A stretch of 64,000 bases of DNA from Triplophysa rosa (taxonomy: Eukaryota > Chordata > Actinopteri > Cypriniformes > Nemacheilidae): assembly GCF_024868665.1 (NCBI RefSeq), contig NC_079894.1, positions 3,373,426 to 3,437,425 on the forward strand, in the 5' to 3' direction. The notes below the pieces were generated by a model that was given only the letters and a program-made list of their open reading frames with translations, ran no database searches and was not told the DNA's origin. This document shows positions 1 to 10,686 of this stretch, piece by piece (position 1 is the stretch's first letter; each line of letters opens with the position of its first letter). A program made the translations under genes and the position numbers.

Positions 1-1060
1 CAGTAACTTTTCACTGAGTAAAATAGCAAGCACATGATAAAAGCACACAGCTTAATGATTTAATGAAAGAAAACACTTATTGATTATATTGATAATTAAA
101 TCATACTTTTAACTGAAAAATATTTCCACAAAAGTCGCAACGTGATTGGACAGATTTTATGATTTATATTTTAAAACGGAACTTACTGGACATCCAAAAC
201 AATGCTGTGTGCAACGTGCTGCATAATACATGCTCAGTGTAGGACTATGCCTGCGCATAGGGTATTTTTAGCAAGCTGGTAACTCGCGAAGACCTCATGA
301 AGTGTTTAATGCAGTCAAAACGGCGCCAGGAATTCCTCCGTTACATGCTCAAGCTCAGATCTAATAAACACTCCTTTTATATGACCAAATCACTTGATTT
401 TCAGGTCGTTTATTGTTATCACTGTTTTTGGTTCGGTTCGATGCCTTTGGTCCGTGTTGCGTTCATATTTCAATTGAACCGTGCCAGAGTTTTTTTGAAA
501 GTGGACAGTGCTTGTTTGGTGTGCAGCGCACAAATAAACCGCACTTACAGAGTTTGTCTTAATCGAACCAAACTTGACATATATGAATACACTCTCAGTA
601 GTTGTAAATTGACAAAAAAATACAAAAAAAAAATATTTGCATTATTTTAAAGGGTTTGTATTTAAATTTAAAGGTAATTTTGTGTCTGTTTAGGATCCTA
701 CAAAGTATGTTGTCTCAAAATCTTGTCTTTTTTGTCACATCCATACTGTAACGCATTAATTTTTCCCTCTTTTACAGTAAAATGGAAAACTTGTACATTG
801 ACTGATGTCTGGAGTCTATCATAAGGGGTTTAGTAAAATATTAACAGATGATTCAATATATTGGTAATATATACATTCTCTGAGAATTTACATTTTAAAT
901 TTTGACTGAAAATGTCACATCCATTACTATGGAATTGCCCACCTGATAATAGCATTGATAATAATTGACCTTGCTGTTATAAATATAATAGTCATACCTT
1001 ATTTAAATGCTAAATATAATAATAAACAAATAATCCTTGTTATATTCTAAAGTGATAAAT
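1..1060. other. AT-rich stretch without a recognisable gene
   Basis: No coding region with recognisable domains is seen. A 117-codon open frame at 297-650 matches nothing I know and lies in low-complexity AT-rich DNA. Short inverted motifs (TTTGGTTCGGTTCGA near 426-440 and TCGAACCAAAC at 563-573) could be the ends of a small non-autonomous DNA transposon, but this is weak. Confidence 0.4.
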
Positions 1061-1775
1061 TGTCATTGAAGCGCTTTTGTCTCCCTCTAGAGGGCGTTTC
1101 CATTATCACCCGAACTGCCACTCACACTACATTTCCTGTAAGTCATGATTGTTTAATCACTTCCACCTGTTTCTTGTTATCTGTTTAGTTCTGTCTATTT
1201 AAACCTGGGATGCTTCTCAATTCTTATTTGTGCATCCTCGTTTCCTTTCCTTGCCTCTTAGTTCCACCCCTTCAGAATGCGAGGTAAGGAAGCAAGGAAA
1301 AGACGCGAGCCGAGGACGGAGGAATTGAAGCAAGTGAAATGGCATATCCTCACTCCCTTTAGCGTCACTTCAAAGAATCGTCAATTAATGATGACTGAAC
1401 ACATTGCACATCACAAATATAAAAAGAAGTTGAATACATACTTGAGGTGCAGTTAATAATCCCCACTACATTAAAATAAAATTAAAAACATGCTTTAAAG
1501 TGCTCAGAAATATATATGAAGTATGTCAAATATATGGTATACATAAATATTAAATATATAAATATTAACTATACTGTCTGAAATATGTCTACTGTCTAAT
1601 TTAATGCTTCATTATCACATTTATGCATGTTTGAATATTTGAAGATGTGAAGATGTGCAGGGGAAGGAGAATTGACCCTTTGCTAAGCCACGCCCGAAAA
1701 CCGCCACAGGCCAATCGTGGTTTAGCAACCGTAACTAGGCGCGGGAGGTCTGTCAAGCTTTCAAGCGACGGAAAC

Positions 1776-2859
1776 ATGCTGAAGCGTTGTGCGTATGGAT
1801 TGTGTAAATCTGATAGCCAGCATCCTAAAAGTTTGGACGGGGTGGTGGAATTTTTTCCCTTCCCGAAACCTAAAACCCAAGGGGAGAAATGCCGGACGTA
1901 GATCAAGCAGTGTGGAAGGCCTCATTCACAACTAAATGTGGGACATTCTAAAACGCTTAACGTGAAAAACGCTTAACGTAGCTTAACGTACCTAAACAGC
2001 GATCAAGGAAACCCACATTTCTGTCAAACCTTCCTTGTATTAAAGACTTGCTGCTGTCAAAATAACGAGCTCTTGGTCCGCGGATAAAGTGAATAATATC
2101 ACGTTAAGCGTTTTCTCCCCCATAGAAGTCCATTATAAGGAAACAGCTTAACGTGGCGTGGCGTAACGTACCTAAACAGCGATCAAGGAAAACCAAATTT
2201 ATGTCAAACCTTCCTTGTACTAAACACTTACTGCTGTCAAAAGAACGAGCTCTTGTTCCGCGGATAAAGTGAATATCACGTTAATCGTTTTCTCTGCCAT
2301 AGAAGTCCATTATAAGGAAACAGCTTAACGTGGCGTAACCTACCTAACAACGCACTGTATCATATCATTTATATTTGTGTCCCTTTTTATCAGAGCTTTT
2401 AGAAACATTTGTGCTGTTTTGTTCTAGTTTGCTCCACAGGCTATTCAGCTCGATGTAACAACACTGAAGCCAGGAGTTAGCAACTTTATTGCCTTTCAGC
2501 CACATTTCTTAATATTGGTTTCAGACAGGGCATAAAGAAAAAAATACAACACTTTTAAACACAATGCACGGTGGCTTTTGAAGTATTAATTACAACTAAA
2601 ATGACAGAAATTTGTCTAAGCCACGTTAAGCTGTTTTCTCTTATAATGGACTTCTATGGTGAGATCGCTTAACGTGATATTCACCTTATCCGCGGACCAA
2701 GTGCTCGTTCTTTTGACAGCAGCATGTGTTTATTAGAAGTAAATTTTGACAGAAACTTGGTTTTCCTTTATCGCTGTTTAGGTAACGTCACGTTAAGCGT
2801 TTTAGAATGTCCCACTAAAGGTCGACAGGATTAACAAAAACACCTATGTTTGCTCCAAG
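1776..2859 (+). pseudogene. THAP-domain exon, broken by a stop and a MITE
   Basis: The reading frame from the ATG at 1776 gives the start of a THAP zinc-dependent DNA-binding domain: a CAYGLC pair of zinc cysteines, then FFPFPKPKT and EKCR. A TAG at 1899-1901 replaces the position that is normally a conserved Trp, and the frame continues beyond it as IKQCGRPHSQLNV. At that point a MITE (1940-2814) is inserted. The domain resumes at about 2821 with DRINKNTYVCSK, ending in a consensus GTAAG splice donor at 2860, just before the expected final His of the C2CH set. THAP fingers in this setting bind transposon ends or are domesticated as transcription regulators. This copy cannot make a functional domain. 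Confidence 0.75.
1940..2814. mobile_element. hAT-like MITE inserted in the THAP exon
   Basis: The ends are inverted repeats (GGGACATTCTAAAACGCTTA at the left, its complement TAAGCGTTTTAGAATGTCCC at the right). An 8-bp target-site duplication, CTAAATGT at 1932-1939 and CTAAAGGT at 2815-2822 with one mismatch, fits the hAT superfamily. Internally a block containing CGTTAAGCGTTTTCTC and CCATAGAAGTCCATTATAAG occurs near 2105 and 2282 and in inverted orientation near 2620-2665, giving strong foldback potential. No coding capacity. Confidence 0.75.
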
Positions 2860-3642
2860 GTAAGAGCACGCTAATGTTAGCTAGCTAGCTAACTCAGCAC
2901 ATCATTGCTTGGAAAAATGATGGTTCTTTGTTCATAATGCATATATTTGAACGTAAAATAAGATGATTAAAGGCAAGACGGAAATTTGTTTGTGTTGTTG
3001 ATGATGTATGGCTCAGCTCAGCATCACTGGCTCTTGCCAGGTCCAAGGCATAGATTAGACCCACAACGTGTGAGCAATAGCCTGGCACGCTACTAAAATA
3101 TAAGCGGGAGAATGTTATCATTCATAGGCTTTAGCTTCAATTTTGATTAATATAAATATTATCTAATTATCTCCTTGGGAATGTCTGACACCGGTGCATA
3201 CACACTGTAATACACTTGCCAGGCGTGAAAGCTTGACAGGCGTAGCAACAGTAACTAAGGAGGGCGGGGCTTAGCGAAGGGTCAATTTATATGCACGTTA
3301 GTTTTATTAAATAAAACACTTCCGCAAAGGATACACCTGTGTATCCTCGCCCATGACTCCTCAGAATGCCTCCTCACTCCTCGCCTCCTCCTGGTGCAAT
3401 TAGAGAATTGAAATGTCCTTAAAGATGGCTGAGCTTGATCAGTTTCCTGGTCATAGGAGGGAGGACAGCGGAGCGAGGAAACGAGGAAGCATATTGAGAA
3501 GCACCCCCAGTTTCACAGTCGTTCATTGCTTGGTATTGAGTTAATTTTTGTGTATTGTTTCTCATTGATGTTCGTGTATTGTTTCTCGTTGATGTTCATA
3601 TGTTTCTGTTGCTTCTTCAACCTACAGAATACCAAGCCAACA

Positions 3643-3960
3643 ATGGATCCAGCAGTTCATTTACTCCATCTACGCCAGGGAAATCTGCCCCTCGAGGACC
3701 ACATTCAGGTATTTTTGGACATTAGTAATACAAGCACCTTCCTGATGGCATGTTAATAGATTTTTTTGTCCTATGGATTGAATCAACCATTACATAATCA
3801 GTTAGTTCATAGTGGTCCCTGAGGGTCGTTTCAATAATTTTACAGCCCTGCCTCCACCTCCCTGGCTCCCGGTTCCACCCTGCTCTGAACATCCATCCCT
3901 CCCCCTTTTCCACCTCCGCTCCACATCCCTCCTGGACTTGTGTGTCATTTTATTTAGGAG
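3643..3960 (+). pseudogene. LTR-retrotransposon gag fragment
   Basis: The ATG at 3643 opens MDPAVHLLHLRQGNLPLEDH, the kind of helical gag segment (LxLRQG..LEDxxxxFL) seen in fish Ty3/gypsy-like elements. The frame then meets a stop at 3754-3756, and remnants in other frames continue (IDFF.. near 3757, then a Pro-rich tail). It sits between the split 5' LTR and the 3' LTR at 3993-4274, so it is what remains of the internal region. The family is inferred from pattern only. Confidence 0.5.
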
Positions 3961-3992
3961 CATCTGCAATTCACTGCTTAGGAGGGAGGATA

Positions 3993-4274
3993 TGTCACGC
4001 ATGTCTGATGGAGTGCCTGCTTGCTCCACTAGAGGGCGTGCCACTTCACACTACATTTCACTACATCTGTTTAGTTCTGTCTATTTGAACTCTGTTTTCA
4101 CATTCATTGCTTGGTATTGATTTATTTTCTATGTATTGTTTCTTGTTGATGTTCTTATGTTTCTGTGTTTCATGCTATGCCTTGCTTTTGCATGATCTTG
4201 GACTGATTTTCTTGTGTATGACCTTTGCTTGTTTTTGTATTGATATTGGATTAGAATTTCAATAAACTGCAAGT
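3993..4274 (+). repeat. 3' LTR of the decayed element
   Basis: It starts TGTCACGCATG directly after a purine-rich tract AGGAGGGAGGATA and has an AATAAA signal at its end (about 4261) followed by CTTACA. It shares several blocks with 1085-1205 and 3516-3605, the two halves of the opposite LTR. Confidence 0.55.
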
Positions 4275-4524
4275 AGATCTTACACATAGTACATGTAAAA
4301 GCTTTATAAACCAAAAACAAGTAATTCTACTGTAGTACCTATTGTTTTTACCTGGCAATGACAACTGGTTAGCATACAATTAGAACTCTATAGATAATGT
4401 ACTAAAGTGCATTTAAAAACACCAGTACCTTGTGCACTTGAGGCATATTCTTAGTTTCCGGAGAGTTGCTTGGAAAGGATCCAGCAGAATCACTCTCTGT
4501 TGTTTTGGGAAATTTATCTGAAAT

Positions 4525-4961
4525 GTGTGGCGAGCAAAGCACGAAACGACCAGACTTGTGAGTATTTGCAAAGCCCCAGAGGGTGGTTTATTGAAGTGCC
4601 AACGTGATAAATGCCGGAAGTCAATGTGGGGGAAACAGCCCGAGGGGGTCTTCCAGTGCAGTCCGTGAGGGTGGTGAGGGAAGGCGGCCTCGGAGTGGAG
4701 TCATCTGCCGGTCGTTTAAGCGCTCGTGTCTGTTTAGAAACAGAGAACAGGATCAACATACTACATGTGAATGGTATGGAGTCGTAGCTCACCAAGTTCC
4801 TCTGTTTCTCCGTTTTTATGCAGCCTGGAAACGAGCCGCAGGTGCTGACGAGTGACAGGTGTGTTAGGTTGATTGCCTCCGTGTCCATGGCAGGCTGATT
4901 GAGCAATGGGTGACTCGCCACAAATGGTAAAACACAACACACACAAAACTATCACATAACA
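4525..4961 (-). repeat. Probable solo LTR
   Basis: Read on the minus strand, the segment starts TGTTATGTGATAG, contains a TATA-like GCATAAAAA, then an AATAAA-type signal in TTCAATAAACC, and ends CTCGCCACA. This TG...CA layout with promoter and polyadenylation signals is typical of an LTR. No internal region or convincing target duplication is seen. The flanks 4275-4524 hold nothing recognisable. Confidence 0.45.
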
Positions 4962-4978
4962 ACCTTTGGTGGTCCATC

Positions 4979-5848
4979 TGTAACGCCCTCACCGCCTGGT
5001 GAGGTGAAATAAACAGTTACGAAAAACCACAGGAGTCAGAGCTGCTGCATCTTCTTCCGAAGCTGTGTATTAACTTAATAAATAATATAACACTTTTCTT
5101 TGTTTTTTTCTAACAAAACACATATAGAACATTCACATAAAATTTGCAACTCGGCATAATAGTCAATCCATACAAATTACATTCGGTACTATTTAGACAC
5201 AATTTTTACAGCAATGAAACAAATAATTTTCACAAACACATCGAAATACATATGACATGCAAAGTATTATTATACCATTTCTTGCCACACAAATTCGTTA
5301 TTAATATACTTAACTACTTCAATAACCAAAGTCTCGCTGTAACCGCATGGTCTCCGTAGCTAGCATGACTAGCCGAAGCGATAAAACACTCAAACATACC
5401 AAAAACATTGTTTACATAACTTCATACAATAACATTCATATCGTATCTGAATATCAACATGTTTAAAGACATTTTGGTGTCCTTCTATTCACATTTCATA
5501 CCTGGTGAGGTGAAATAAACAGTTACGAAAAACCACAGGAGTCAGAGCTGCTGCATCTTCTTCCGAAGCTGTGTATTAACTTGAGCAGCGCGCGTCCCCT
5601 TCCCCCCACCAGATGACCGCTCAGAGAAAGACCAAAGTAATCGACCCGGATCAACTGATCCAAAACACCCAGTAAGTTACCCTCTATTGTCATTGTCAAC
5701 ATATTAGAACTTACACAACATAACATACATGGAAAACTATTGTATTACTTTAGTATTTACTTAATATACGTAATATAATTTCTCCTCTGTTACACAACTC
5801 AACATTATGTTTTCCTTTTTTTTCTCTCATTCTCTTATGACCACCACA
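4979..5848 (-). repeat. 3' LTR of gypsy copy 1
   Basis: Minus-strand TGTGGTGG...GCGTTACA, 870 bp, nearly identical to 12584-13442. An ~80-bp block containing GGTGAGGTGAAATAAACAGT occurs twice within the LTR (about 4996-5075 and 5499-5580), so the LTR itself carries an ancestral internal duplication. Confidence 0.9.
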
Positions 5849-5859
5849 CTCTTCCCTTC
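5849..5859 (-). promoter_or_regulatory. Polypurine tract of gypsy copy 1
   Basis: On the minus strand GAAGGGAAGAG lies immediately before the 3' LTR. This is the usual plus-strand primer site for reverse transcription. The remaining stretch to 6004 is the short untranslated tail of pol. Confidence 0.65.
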
Positions 5860-6004
5860 GAAATAAATGTCGTCCCGACATTTCTGATTAATAAACACAA
5901 TTTGTTTAGAGTAGTAACTTTTGTATGTACTACATACTCTGCTAAAAACATATACCCTAAAATGCATAGTCTTTAGGTCCCTACACTACCATACTCTCAG
6001 CTTC

Positions 6005-8361
6005 TCAGTATGTATACAGGTAAACTGGCTGATAATGTGGTACAGGGTAAATCCACTGAGCTAAATTCTTCATAGAATATTGCGTAGGCTGGGCTGTGTT
6101 AGTATGCTCAACACTATAGCAGGCTGGGGTTCCTATATAATCATATGTGAATGTCTTTGGTGGCCTCCTTTCTCTCCTAGGCCATCTGGATCTCTGCTCT
6201 CCCTCACTTGTGCTTCCAGTTCGAACTTCATCATTCAATTCTCCTTGCAGTCGTTCCTCCATCACAACAACTCCCTGCTGAGGTACTTCTTCATTCTCCA
6301 TTTGAACTGCTGGTTCATAATCATTTGCCATCATCTCCAAATCAATTTCTTCCCTTTCCTTTTCAGGTTCGCTGGGTTGGACAACCGGTAAGCAGGTGTT
6401 ATCTAACTCACTGTTTTCTTCCACAGGTTTCCGAGGCTGGATCACAGGTAAGTAGGTATCTTTCAACTCTCTGTTTTCTTCCACAGGTTTCTGAGGCTGG
6501 ATCACAGGTAAGTAGTAATAACTCCCATCTTCATCTTCTTCCTCTGAAATGGTCTCATCCTGACTCTTTTGTACTGGTTTTTTCACCGATTCCTTTGTCC
6601 TTGACTCTGTCCTGAATTCACTCTCCAATGGTAAGTAATCGCAAGGCATCAGAAGATTACGATGAAGTACTCTGGATCGTCCTCTTCCTTGTTCTGGCTT
6701 TACTTCGTAGATTGGGCCATTTTCTCCCACTTGTCGCACTACGGTGTGTATGACATCTTCCCAATAACTGCGGAGCTTTCCAGTTCCTCCTCTGGGTGTC
6801 AAATTTCGAACCAGGACCCGATCTCCAGGGTACAACACAGAGCTTCTTACTTTTCCCTCATAATTCCTTTTATTTCATTCCACCGACTTCTTTGCACTCT
6901 GCTTGGTGATTTCATATGCTTCCTGCATTTCTTCCTTCCATCTGTTCACATACTCCTTCTGATTAGTGGGTCCCGTTTCAGAAGTCAAGCCAAAAAGTAG
7001 GTCAACAGGTAACCTTGGTGATCGTCCAAACAAAAGGTAAAACGGCGCAAATCCGGTAACTTCACATCGTGTGGCGTTGTAGGCAAATATGAGCTTGTTT
7101 AGTGACTCTTTCCAATTAGCTTTCTGCTTTTCTGTTAAAGTTTTTAGCATCTGGAGCAAGGTCCGATTGAAACGTTCAACTTGTCCGTTGCCTTGGGGGT
7201 GATACGGTGTGGTTCTTGATCCTGCAACTCCACAGTTCTTCTTTAACTGGACTAACGGCTGATTTTCAAATTCCCCCCCTTGATCATGGTGAATTCTCTG
7301 GGGAAAACCGAACTTCATTGCATAATCATTGAACAACCGGTCAGCAACAGTTTTGGCAGACTTAGAAGTGGTGGCATACGCCTGCGCAAATCGTGTGAAG
7401 TGGTCGACAATCACCAGTATATACTCATACCCTCCAGGACATTTATCCAAGTGCAGAAAATCAGTGGAAACCAGTTCAAACGGGTGAGTAGTGACAATAC
7501 TCTGGAGTGGTGCTCTGGTTTCTTTACAGGGTTTCTTCTGTTTCAAACACGTACAAACTCTTGTTACATAATGGTCCACATCAGAGTGCATTCTCGGCCA
7601 GTAAAACCTTTCTCGGATCAAACACATCGGTCGGTCAAAGCCTTGATGTCCCATAGGCATGTAAGGGCTCGCTGCTTATACTTTTCAGGTAGGACCAGCT
7701 GTGTATGGGTTGCCGTCTTCCTGCGAAGGATGCCATCGTCTCCCACCACAAGTTTATTCCAACTACACAGTAAGCATTTACTTTGTGCACTCAACGACTT
7801 TAGTCTATGTCCTATTGGTCTTTTATCCTCCAGCTTGAACTGAATGATTGGTCCGATGTTGTCATCATCCCGCTGCGCTTGTCTGATCTCATCTGCAGGC
7901 AACGACTCATGTACTTGCTGGGGTGTCATGGAGTAATCAAGGGAAATCATCGCTGTCCAGGAGAGGTTTAACGGCGGTACCTCCACAGATTGGATAGTTG
8001 CTTCCACACAATCAGATGGTAACTCTTCTGTACACTCTTCCATTAATGTCGCAATGTCCAACGGCATTCTGGATAGGCTGTCCACATCCACGTTTTCCTT
8101 GCCGGGTCAGTATTTGATGTTAAAATGGAAATCTGCAAGTTCTGCAACCCATCTATGTCCAGTTGCGTTTAGCTTTGCACTGGTCAAAACATAAGTAAGC
8201 GGATTGTTATCGCTGTATACCGTGAACATAGGCGCATAATACAGATAATCCCTAAATCTTTCGGTGACAGCCCACTTCAACGCTAGGAATTCCAACTTCC
8301 CGGAATGGAGGTGGTATTTCTTTTCTGCAGCTGTCAGCGTTCGAGATCCATAAGCTATAAC
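6005..8361 (-). pseudogene. Gypsy pol, second half: RNase H, integrase and tail
   Basis: This continues the pol frame of 8362-10686 after an in-frame TGA (8362-8364). It encodes the rest of RNase H (YSDNNPLTYVL..) and a second TGA at 8107-8109, where copy 3 has a CGA arginine codon. Next come a linker, a frameshift near 7655, and integrase: an N-terminal H2C2 zinc finger (HQGFD...CTCLKQ) and a catalytic D, D, E set in STDFLHLD, HHDQGGEF and NGQVERFN. A third stop lies at 6875-6877. The C-terminal part (LYPGDRVLVRNL and onward) resembles the GPY/F-type integrase tail and ends in an acidic, Pro-rich region. In this region LPVIQPxKPVEEN repeats twice with a third degenerate copy. The product would insert the element's cDNA but cannot be made intact here. 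Confidence 0.85.
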
Positions 8362-10686
8362 TCAAAGTCGTCCATCTTGATGCTGATACAAGACAGCTCC
8401 AAGTCCTTCGTTTGAAGCATCAGTATGGAGTACAAATGGCTGGGAGAAATCTGGAAACGCAAGTACTGGTGGCTCAACCAGGCGATCTACTAATCCCTCC
8501 AATATCTCTTGATGTTTTTCAGTCCACATAATCGACTTATGGGAAGGCACTCCTCTTTTCTGTACTTTGATCTGTCGATTTGTTTTCTCTTTACATTCGA
8601 CTTTGTCTGTCTCAGCTGTCTTTAGTAGGCCATACAATGGTCCAGCAATTTTGGAGAAATCCTTGATGTACTGTCGATAATAGCTCAAGAGGCCCATGAC
8701 CGCTCTCAACTGTCCCACTGTACTAGGTCTTTTCTCTTTCAGGGCTCTTACTGCAGCAGTATCAGCCGAATCCACTTTACTCCCTTCAGCAGACACGATC
8801 CTCCCAAGGTACCGCACTTCATGCCTGAATAGTTCGCATTTGCTTGGCTTTAGTTTGATTCCATACTGTCTCAACCTTTGCAAGACCTTTCTCACATCCT
8901 CTACATGCTTCTCAAAAGATTTACTGAAAACGAGTGTGTCATCAAGGTAAGGAACGCATATATTGTCCCTTAAGTCATCCAAACACTCCTCCATGCAACG
9001 TTGAAAAGCTGACGGAGCATTCATCAGGCCGAAGGGTACTCGAAGCCACTCATATAAACCCCATGGTGTCACAAAGGCTGTTAAAGGTCTGCTCCCTTTC
9101 GCCATAAAACCCTGATGATACGCCTTTCCTTGATCCAGAAGTGAGAACCAGGAGTTTCCACCCAGGCTGTCCATTATATCTTGCACACGGGGTATGGGCT
9201 GTCGGTCGGGAAGCGTTTTTCGGTTCAACTCTCTATAATCAATACACAAACGCAAGCTACCGTCTTTTTTTCGTACACACACCACAGGTGAGGCATATGG
9301 TGAATTAGACTTCTGTATCCATCCTTGCGCTATGAGATCGTGCAAATAGTTTTTCATCTCTTGATAGAGAGGCTTAGGTACCAACTGATAAGTGCGTGCA
9401 ACAGGAGTAGTGTCTCGAAGTGAAATGGCCAGTTGCAGTTTCTCTATACAACCAATGTAATTTTCAGATTTGGAAAATGAAGCTGCTTCCTCTTTTAACA
9501 TTCGTTGAACAATCTGTTTTTCACGCTCTTCAAGGTGGCTCAAGTCGACTGATGGTACCCATGCAGGGTCAGAAGTAGGGCTTGTTTCAGTTTTTAGGTG
9601 ATGTATCCTCACAGGCGTTATGTCGGAGTCCTCTAAAGCAGCCATTGGATACACAGCTTGTACTGGTTGCACTGTTCCTATCACCGTCTTGCCCGTTAGC
9701 ATTAGGTCATGATCTGTAGGATTTTGTACACTGACGATAATATGTGGAGACATACTTCTTCGCAGGGTCACTATTGTCTCGCAAAACTCCAGTCCTTCAG
9801 TCCATTGTGGATTAACATCAGGTTCGAAGATAAGGAGCGTTTCTTCCCTTGGTCGATGCGACTGTACTCTGCATTCAATTTGGACCGATGTGTGTTTGGG
9901 CACATGAACATTTCCCTTTGTTGTTTTGACATAATACGTACAAGGTGCTTCTGCATGAACTTGCTCGATAAATGCTTGAACCTTTTCCTTTACTTCACTA
10001 GAGAGTGCTGATTGATGAGATTTATGGGTTATCGGCGGAGTTAAGTCCTTGTGGTTCATAAATTGTTCAATCACATTATATCCGATAATAGGATGCGAAA
10101 GTTGCTTGCCCTTCATCACCAACACAGGTATGACGAGTTCTTTGGTTTCCTTTTCATCTGATGCCAAGCCAAAAGTCACTTCTACCCATCCTGTGTAAGG
10201 TATTTCCTGTCCATTTGCGGCCACGAGACAGAGCCCATCCGGTGTATCAATTATTTCCGAGACATCTCTTATTCTCAGATCAGGTAAGTGCCTACTCTTC
10301 CAAAGTTCGTCCATAATGCACACTTGAGAGCCTGTATCCCATAGGGCGTCCACGAGCAGGCCCTGAATGCAACTTTGTACAAGACACTGTTTCCCTATAA
10401 ACGCCGCGCAGGTCTGTTGGTCTGGTTCTCGTTTCTTCGTTCGCTTTACCGTATTGGTTTTTGATTTTGAGTTGTGGCCACAGTGTTCTTTGTGTTCGTT
10501 CCAGTGAGTGGCTTGACACGTTTTTGAACAATAGAGTGTTTTCTTACAGGCTGTACATTGTCTCAACTGGAAGCCAGAATTTGTAATACCACAACATGCA
10601 CAATTTTGAGGGGACACTGTTGCATCGCCGGTCACTCCCTGTCCCGCGGTCGCGACCCTAACCCGTTTAAATAACTGCCTCTGCAC
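8362..10686 (-). pseudogene. Gypsy pol, first half: MYND finger, protease, RT, start of RNase H
   Basis: A 774-codon open frame entered by -1 frameshift from gag; the first in-frame codon after the upstream stop is GTG, not ATG. Residues 29-69 form a MYND-type zinc finger with the C-x2-C-x11-C-x2-C-x5-C-x3-C-x7-H-x3-C spacing. The aspartic protease has DTGS at 117-120. RT follows with [24 protein letters not shown] and the catalytic YLDD at 580-583 (nt 8938-8949). RNase H begins with [14 protein letters not shown]. The frame stops at 8362-8364 in a TGA where the family sense suggests Arg (CGA), a likely CpG decay. Protease and RT mature the particle and copy the RNA. The role of the MYND finger is unknown; such fingers usually bind proline-rich peptides. 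Confidence 0.9.

Larger units (their letters stand above)
1670..3287 (+). mobile_element. Internally deleted THAP-domain DNA transposon
   Basis: Terminal inverted repeats AATTGACCCTTTGCTAAGCC (1670-1689) and GGCTTAGCGAAGGGTCAATT (3268-3287) match with one difference, and the similarity extends inward (GTCAAGCTTTCA near 1753 and its complement near 3228). A THAP-domain first exon lies just inside the left end, as expected for P-element or Kolobok-like elements, whose transposases start with a THAP finger. Only about 400 bp remain between the splice donor (2860) and the right end, so the catalytic part is gone. P versus Kolobok cannot be decided here; I found no clear target-site duplication. 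Confidence 0.6.
1207..3509. mobile_element. Outer DNA transposon inside the 5' LTR
   Basis: The ends are inverted relative to each other: TGCTTCTCAATTC follows GGGA at 1207-1223, and ATTGAGAAGCACCCCC sits at 3493-3509 on the right. Both ends continue with related CCTCGTTTCC-type sequence (left) and its complement GGAAACGAGGAAGC (right). It splits the 5' LTR described at 1061-4274 and contains the THAP element. The superfamily is not assigned because the target-site duplication is unclear. Confidence 0.55.
1061..4274 (+). mobile_element. Decayed LTR retrotransposon with nested insertions
   Basis: Two related segments bracket a gag-like fragment. The 3' LTR at 3993-4274 starts TGTCACGC, follows a purine tract (3980-3992) and has AATAAA near its end. 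Its counterpart begins at 1061 (TGTC, then the shared CTCTAGAGGGCG and TTAGTTCTGTCTATTT segments), is interrupted at about 1207, and resumes near 3510 with the shared TTCATTGCTTGGTATTGA segment. The internal region is only about 350 bp, so the element is heavily deleted. No convincing target-site duplication was found. Class (gypsy-like) is inferred from the gag fragment. Confidence 0.6.

Noticed and set aside
297..650. 117-codon ORF
   Set aside because: No domain, biased AT-rich composition and a poly-Lys end. It is probably chance within a transposon relic.
3701..3850. CAG/GTATTT and TTTTACAG/CC looked like an intron in the gag fragment
   Set aside because: Degenerate gag-like residues continue through the interval, so it is more likely decayed coding sequence.
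4514..4942. 142-codon minus-strand ORF
   Set aside because: It coincides with a probable solo LTR and has no recognisable domain.
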